Below are positions 59,540-64,000 of a stretch of 64,000 nt of DNA, one piece after another. The DNA comes from Eucalyptus grandis (lineage: Eukaryota > Streptophyta > Magnoliopsida > Myrtales > Myrtaceae): positions 16,914,910 to 16,978,909 of the forward strand of contig NC_052621.1 in assembly GCF_016545825.1 (NCBI RefSeq), given 5' to 3'. The notes under the pieces are model-generated. The model saw nothing but the letters and a program-made list of their open reading frames with translations, was not told where the DNA came from and did not search any database. The position numbers and the translations under genes were made by a program. The stretch's first letter is position 1. Each line of letters starts with the position of its first letter.

Positions 59540-61640
59540 ATAACTTACTCATCTCAAACTTTTCTGCATTCTCGACGCACTCTTCAACATTAATTGGCAC
59601 GCGAACAGCTCTCAACCAATCTTGAGTACAAATTAAACCTTACACCACTCTAGGAGTCAAAGCATTTCGAAAGCCATCAAATACACGTCCCGATGTACTA
59701 AAAGCTGACTCTGAAGCAACGGCAGCCACGAGAATAGACAAAACATCTCGAGCCATCAAATACAAGATTTTATACTTTGACCAAATACTCTTCCACCACA
59801 TCAAAAGATCAATATTAATGATATCTTCACTTCAGCTTCAAGATACTGATCAAGCTCGGATTTGTTTTCATCCAACACTCTTTTCTTCGCATGGAGAAAG
59901 CTTTTGTGCCAAGCATCGATTTCACAATCATTGTCATCAATATCAACATTGGAAGCACTACTACTATTACCCACACTTGAATCACCAAATTTTTCTTTAC
60001 TAGAAGAGCCAACAAAAGATCGCTCATAAGATTTATACAAATTCTCCAAGGCGACCTTCACTTTATCATGCATCTCATGAATTTTTGCTTCATCGTCATA
60101 GATTTGTTCAAAATAGAACTTTACATAACTCAACTTCTTTGTAGGATCCAATGCAACCGCAATCAATGCCATCATATTAACTTTATCCAAACTCTCATAA
60201 TACCTGTCAAACTTCTATTTCATTTTTAAACCCATAGCTTGAAGCTTTTGGTCTAAAGAATTCGCCACATTATTCAAATACTTGTACAACTTAGCTATCT
60301 CCTCAAAATAACCATTTGAAATAACATATGAACTACCCGACATCATTTTGGTTGTATCATAAAACCGTCTCAGAAATTTAGAAAGAATTATGGCATTTTC
60401 CCAATCTTCATCTTCAGGAGGATTATTGTCAATTTCCCTTAAGAAAAATAAATCTTCATCTTCATTTCTTTTAAAAGCTTTCTTGAACTTGATGGCGGTG
60501 TCTAATATCATGTAAGTGGAGTTCCATCTAGTGGCAACATCAAGACAGACCAAACCCTTGTATGCAATCATCTCACTCTCAATGCAAGCTTTAAATGTCT
60601 TAGCTCTCGCCGGAGAACTCCTCACATACCTAACTATGTTTCGGATGCGTGCAATAGAATCACGCACCTCATTCAATACGTCTCTTACTATCAAATTAAG
60701 TATATAAGCAGTGCATCTCATATGTAAAGCATCGCCATTCAAAATCAAAAATCCTTTTTCTGAAAATTTTTCTTTCAAATAACTAACGGCCACATCATTT
60801 GAACTTGTATTATCTACTGTTATTGTGGACACCTTCCTGTCTATTCCCCAATCATAAAAGCACTTCCCCACCATTTTACCAATCTCCTTACCCTTGTGAC
60901 TATGCATCATTACAAAATTGATTATTCTTTTTTGCAACTGCCAATTTTCATCAATATAATATGCAGTAAGACACAAATAGTTCAAGTTTTGAATGGAACT
61001 CCACATATCCATTGTGAGTGCAATCATAAATTTAAGCTTACCAAAGTAAGCTTTCAAACAAGTCCTTTCACTTAGATATAACTTCATACAATCTCTTGCC
61101 ATTATAAATCGTAAAAGATGATGGAAAAGATGTTGCAATTCAGTAACAAAATCGCGAAAACCAACACGCTCAACCATGGAAAATGGCTGCTCATCAATAA
61201 TAATCATTCGAGCAAGCATATGCCTACAACGTTCTTGATCAAACTTCCATGTCATTAAAACACTATCTTTGTCACGTGATACAAACAACATTTGCTTTTT
61301 ATCTGTACGATGATACTTTTTGCACTTTCTCAAGTGCTTCCACATAATAGAGGTTCCATGATCAATATTATACACATAATCCATCCCACAATAAATGCAC
61401 TTCACCTTAACTGTTTTCTATGTTTTCTCATCTATAATTCTCGAAAAATGATCCCAACAATCTGATTGATTAGCTCGCTTTTTACCCGAAGCAGTATGAG
61501 AGTTAGATACCCCTAACCTTGTTTGTCGTGCCTATGGTTGCAGATTCCACTTCATCAGCTCCATGGAATGGCAATTCCTTGAGTGGACTCATTTGATTAT
61601 GTCCCTCTACTTCCATTGATATATCTTTGTCTTAATCCAT
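59540..61640 (-). pseudogene. hAT transposase (BED finger, RICESLEEPER-like), copy B
   Basis: The longest open stretch (61,405-60,215, 396 residues) holds the second half of the BED finger (CIYCGMDYVYN, MWKHLRKCKKYHR) and most of the catalytic core (LTMDMWSSIQNLNYLCLTAY, STITVDNTSSNDVAVSYLKE, GDALHMRC). The His of the usual RCxAHILNLIV is Tyr here. The core continues to a stop at 60,215. After it, 60,190-59,801 covers the next segment, which loses frame by a 1-bp deletion near 59,832. The ESAFSTSGR motif further on is uninterrupted, unlike in copy A. The start codon is followed by TAA at codon 3 (61,640-61,632), and the TAG within the BED finger is shared with copy A. Confidence 0.9.
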
Positions 61641-62391
61641 TGACTGAAAACTGAAAAAAAAAAAAATTATATAACATTAGGATTCTACAAAAACATATTA
61701 GTTTTCATAATAAATCAAATCTCTCAACATAACTTTGGAGACAGAAAGTAATTCATGGTCTAACATAGTAAATCAAATCTCTCATTAGGTGTGCATTGAA
61801 AATGTAGAATGCTGATCTTCTGGCACTATGTAATTCATGGTCTAACATAAGAAATCACTCCATTTTTACTCAACTTCAGTGTTGTGGAAATACAAGTTTC
61901 CTATTATCTCTGTCGCGAACAAGAATTACAAGCTTCACATAATACTCCATGTGGAATAACCTATTCAACATAAACAAGCTGAAGCAAAATGGGTTCAAGA
62001 CAAAACAAGACATGGCGATAAAGGCAACGAAATCAATTTTTTTGCCTTCCTTGATATTGGATTGTGAACAGGTAACAAACCAGAACAAATCAAAAGAGCA
62101 AACAGCCAGAGAGATTCAAAACCAGACTTTCATAAAATAAAAGAGGAATTCACAGTGCTCACAGACCCGAGCAACCATTCAATTTAAATAGTCACTCGTG
62201 AAATCAAGATCCTCACGAACCTACTTGATTTGGGCAATTCTGCGAATTAAGATGCTAGACTTCTACCAATCCAAAGCAGGGAATAACATATGAAACCTTG
62301 GAAGATTAGCCAACCACTAAATTCAGCAAAAAAATCAACTAGAAAATGGATCAAATTCAGCAATACATATCATATCATGGGGTAAGTAGAA

Positions 62392-63185
62392 CTAATTAGC
62401 CAGCAGCTCACGACGAAGAGTAAAAATCGTGCTTACCGGCTCCGGCACCCGCGCAGGGGACGGGGACTTGCCGAACAACTCGGCGGGGAGGAGGACGCTG
62501 TCGACGGTGAAGATCGCGACGGGGGTGGAGTCGAGCACCATGCTAGCCACCCGCGAGGAGTCAACCCCAATGTCGAGGGCGACGGAGTCGCCGGCGGTCT
62601 TCATGGTGAAATCGTACTTCCTGGCGTTGTTCATGGCGAGGGTGCTGATCGGGCGTTGCTTGTCTTCAGGGACCTGATCAGGGTGTAGTGTGCCACTGCG
62701 TGGTACAACAGGAGCGACACGAGCTCACGTTGGGCGCGAACACCGTCAGGCCCTTGTCCAACGTCGACTGGTACGTCTTGATGACACCGCTCGAGACGAG
62801 GAGGCCCACGAACATCTTGCACCCGACCTTCTCAAGCAGCGCCGTCACGTTTGTGTCCAAGGCCAATGGCGCCGGGGCGGCGAGGATGGCCGGGACCAAG
62901 ATGGGGGTGCTGATCTGGAGGATGGAGATGTTGGAGGGAATCTGCTTCACCGACTTGGTGTAAGACAAGTCGAGCTTGGACCCAGGGGCGACGGCGCCGA
63001 AGCCCACCTTGCCGCCCTGGAGGCCGGTGATGTTGACGAAGCTGGTGTTGCTGGAGGTGTTCCCGACTACGAGTGTCGCGGGAGGAAGGTGACGGTGGGC
63101 GAGCGAAAGCAACGTCAGCGGCACAACGCTCGAATGGATTGGCGGAGGTGAGAGCTTGAGAGTAAAGATAGAAAGTTAGAAACAA
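62392..63185 (-). pseudogene. Captured FLA fragment, copy B
   Basis: The FAS1-type region reads LVVGNTSSNTSFVNITGLQG, KVGFGAVAPGSKLDLSYTKS, ISTPILVPAILAAPAPLALD, NVTALLEKVGCKMFVGLLVS and KGLTVFAPN. It then skips about 20 residues to [17 protein letters not shown], and after a 1-bp loss near 62,655 continues [20 protein letters not shown] and [20 protein letters not shown]. These blocks match the first FAS1 domain and Ala/Pro/Ser-rich tail start of plant FLA proteins. The true signal peptide, most of the AGP region and the GPI signal are missing. The orientation matches the transposase, so a readthrough transcript could include it. It is a pseudogene fragment. Confidence 0.87.
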
Positions 63186-63362
63186 ATTAGGGTTTTTCCT
63201 TAAAAACCGGCTCTCAAACCGGTTCCCGGGTGGGTATTCCCTCAGAACCGGTTCCCGAACCGATTCAAACGGGGTTTGAACTTTGGGAACCGGTTCCCGA
63301 CCCTGTTTTCCGAGTGGGCCGATCTAAGAACCGGGTTGACCCGGTCCGGTTGCACATCCCTA

Positions 63363-64000
63363 GATGAGGCCAATTGGTCAAGGAAATGATTAAAATGTTC
63401 TACTCATCCACTTAATTAAATGCATTGTCCCCCTAATTATTTCTTAAGTTGGATTTTCCATTAAATCAAATTTTGATGCAAAAATTTCCAGCCCTTTGTC
63501 CAAAACCGAATTTCACTCAAGTAAATTCAATTTCCTTACTCAATTTCCCAAATTGAGGTCCGATTTCGATGAAGAAAAATCCCGAACAATTTTCTATAAA
63601 TCCTCGACACTCACAGGCTCAGTTTAGAAGTCCAAATTTCCATCGATTTAGCCCATTTGAGTTTCCGCTAATTTTCTGCAACGTACGAACCGATTTTCCG
63701 TAAAAATTCCAGAATCTTTGAAAAAAATTCGTAGGATAAGTCGACGTTCCTAAAATAGCTCGTGACACCATAGAACTTTCAATTTCTAAAATCGGCTTTA
63801 AATTCTCAGTTTATTTTACTTCAATGCGATTTTAGCGCGACCTAGGCTACCGAGTCACTTTTAGGAATTTTTAGTGCAATTGACCCGTGATCGATTTATC
63901 TCAAGTCACATTGTACATCTCTAACACATTGGCGACTCTCAGTTGTTGTGAAAATCTCAAGATTTCAATTATAGACACCGAGTACCAAAACAACAAAAAA
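63363..64000. mobile_element. LTR-C, right-hand part (unit 3 junction)
   Basis: Collinear with 712-1,350 and 37,948-38,590, with a small deletion after TGTTCTA (about 63,401). It continues past the window, which predicts a third CYP85A/TRM1 unit starting within a few hundred bases to the right. Confidence 0.85.

Larger units (their letters stand above)
58757..63362 (-). mobile_element. Gene-capturing hAT element, copy B (best preserved ends)
   Basis: A 4.6-kb element with GATGAGGC on both sides (58749-58756 and 63363-63370). The left end is TAGGGTGATCGGGTCCGGGG. The right end, read inward, is TAGGGATGTGCAACCGGACC. The inverted ends are therefore short and imperfect, with GGTCCGG shared. The minus-strand order is right end, FLA fragment, BED/hAT transposase, left end. 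It lacks the solo LTR of copy A. Confidence 0.92.

Overview
The window is plant nuclear DNA, almost certainly from a eudicot. It has short exons with GT/GC-AG introns, plant gene families (CYP85A brassinosteroid oxidase, gamma-clade RNA-dependent RNA polymerase, fasciclin-like arabinogalactan protein), and dense plant-type LTR retrotransposons, a TRIM and hAT elements. I cannot name the species. A woody member of the Myrtales is only a guess. One run of 100 N (30,701-30,800) marks an assembly gap.

The layout is a tandem segmental array. A unit of CYP85A-like gene, downstream spacer and the 3' half of TRM1 (a tRNA m2,2G26 methyltransferase) occurs at 1,682-10,165 and again at 45,766-54,562. 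The first 491 bases are the tail of a third copy (they match 54,081-54,562). Units are separated by the same solo-LTR-like element (called LTR-C here), which carries the same hAT insertion with the same 8-bp target duplication (GATGAGGC). This junction is seen three times: a remnant at 492-711, and near-complete copies at 32,317-37,947 and 58,757-63,362. The array therefore grew by duplication after the LTR and the hAT had landed.

Both CYP85A copies are pseudogenes. They share one nonsense codon in exon 4, and each then gained its own frameshifts, so the gene was already damaged when it was duplicated. Both keep the heme-binding loop, the ExxR motif and an unusual GC-AG intron 3.

Unit 1 has been opened up at 10,166. 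It contains an inverted LTR-C relative, a second hAT (10,435-13,016) with a minisatellite, and a 15-kb block (13,692-29,652) bounded by inverted arms of about 0.85 kb. That block holds decayed pieces of unrelated genes: unrecognised exons, a gamma-clade RDR fragment on the plus strand, and on the minus strand a possible CHD3/PICKLE-RELATED fragment and a PUS3/DEG1-type tRNA pseudouridine synthase pseudogene.

The hAT between units carries, besides a decayed BED-finger transposase, a fragment of a fasciclin-like arabinogalactan protein gene, so it looks like a gene-capturing hAT. In unit 2, LTR-C is further interrupted by a 3.6-kb solo LTR that itself contains a 3.25-kb solo LTR. Each has TG...CA ends and its own 5-bp target duplication.

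I found no gene in the window that I would call intact, and no operon-like or defence-like system. The interest lies in the mechanism: a dead gene array, nested insertions that can be dated relative to each other, gene capture and inverted repeats.
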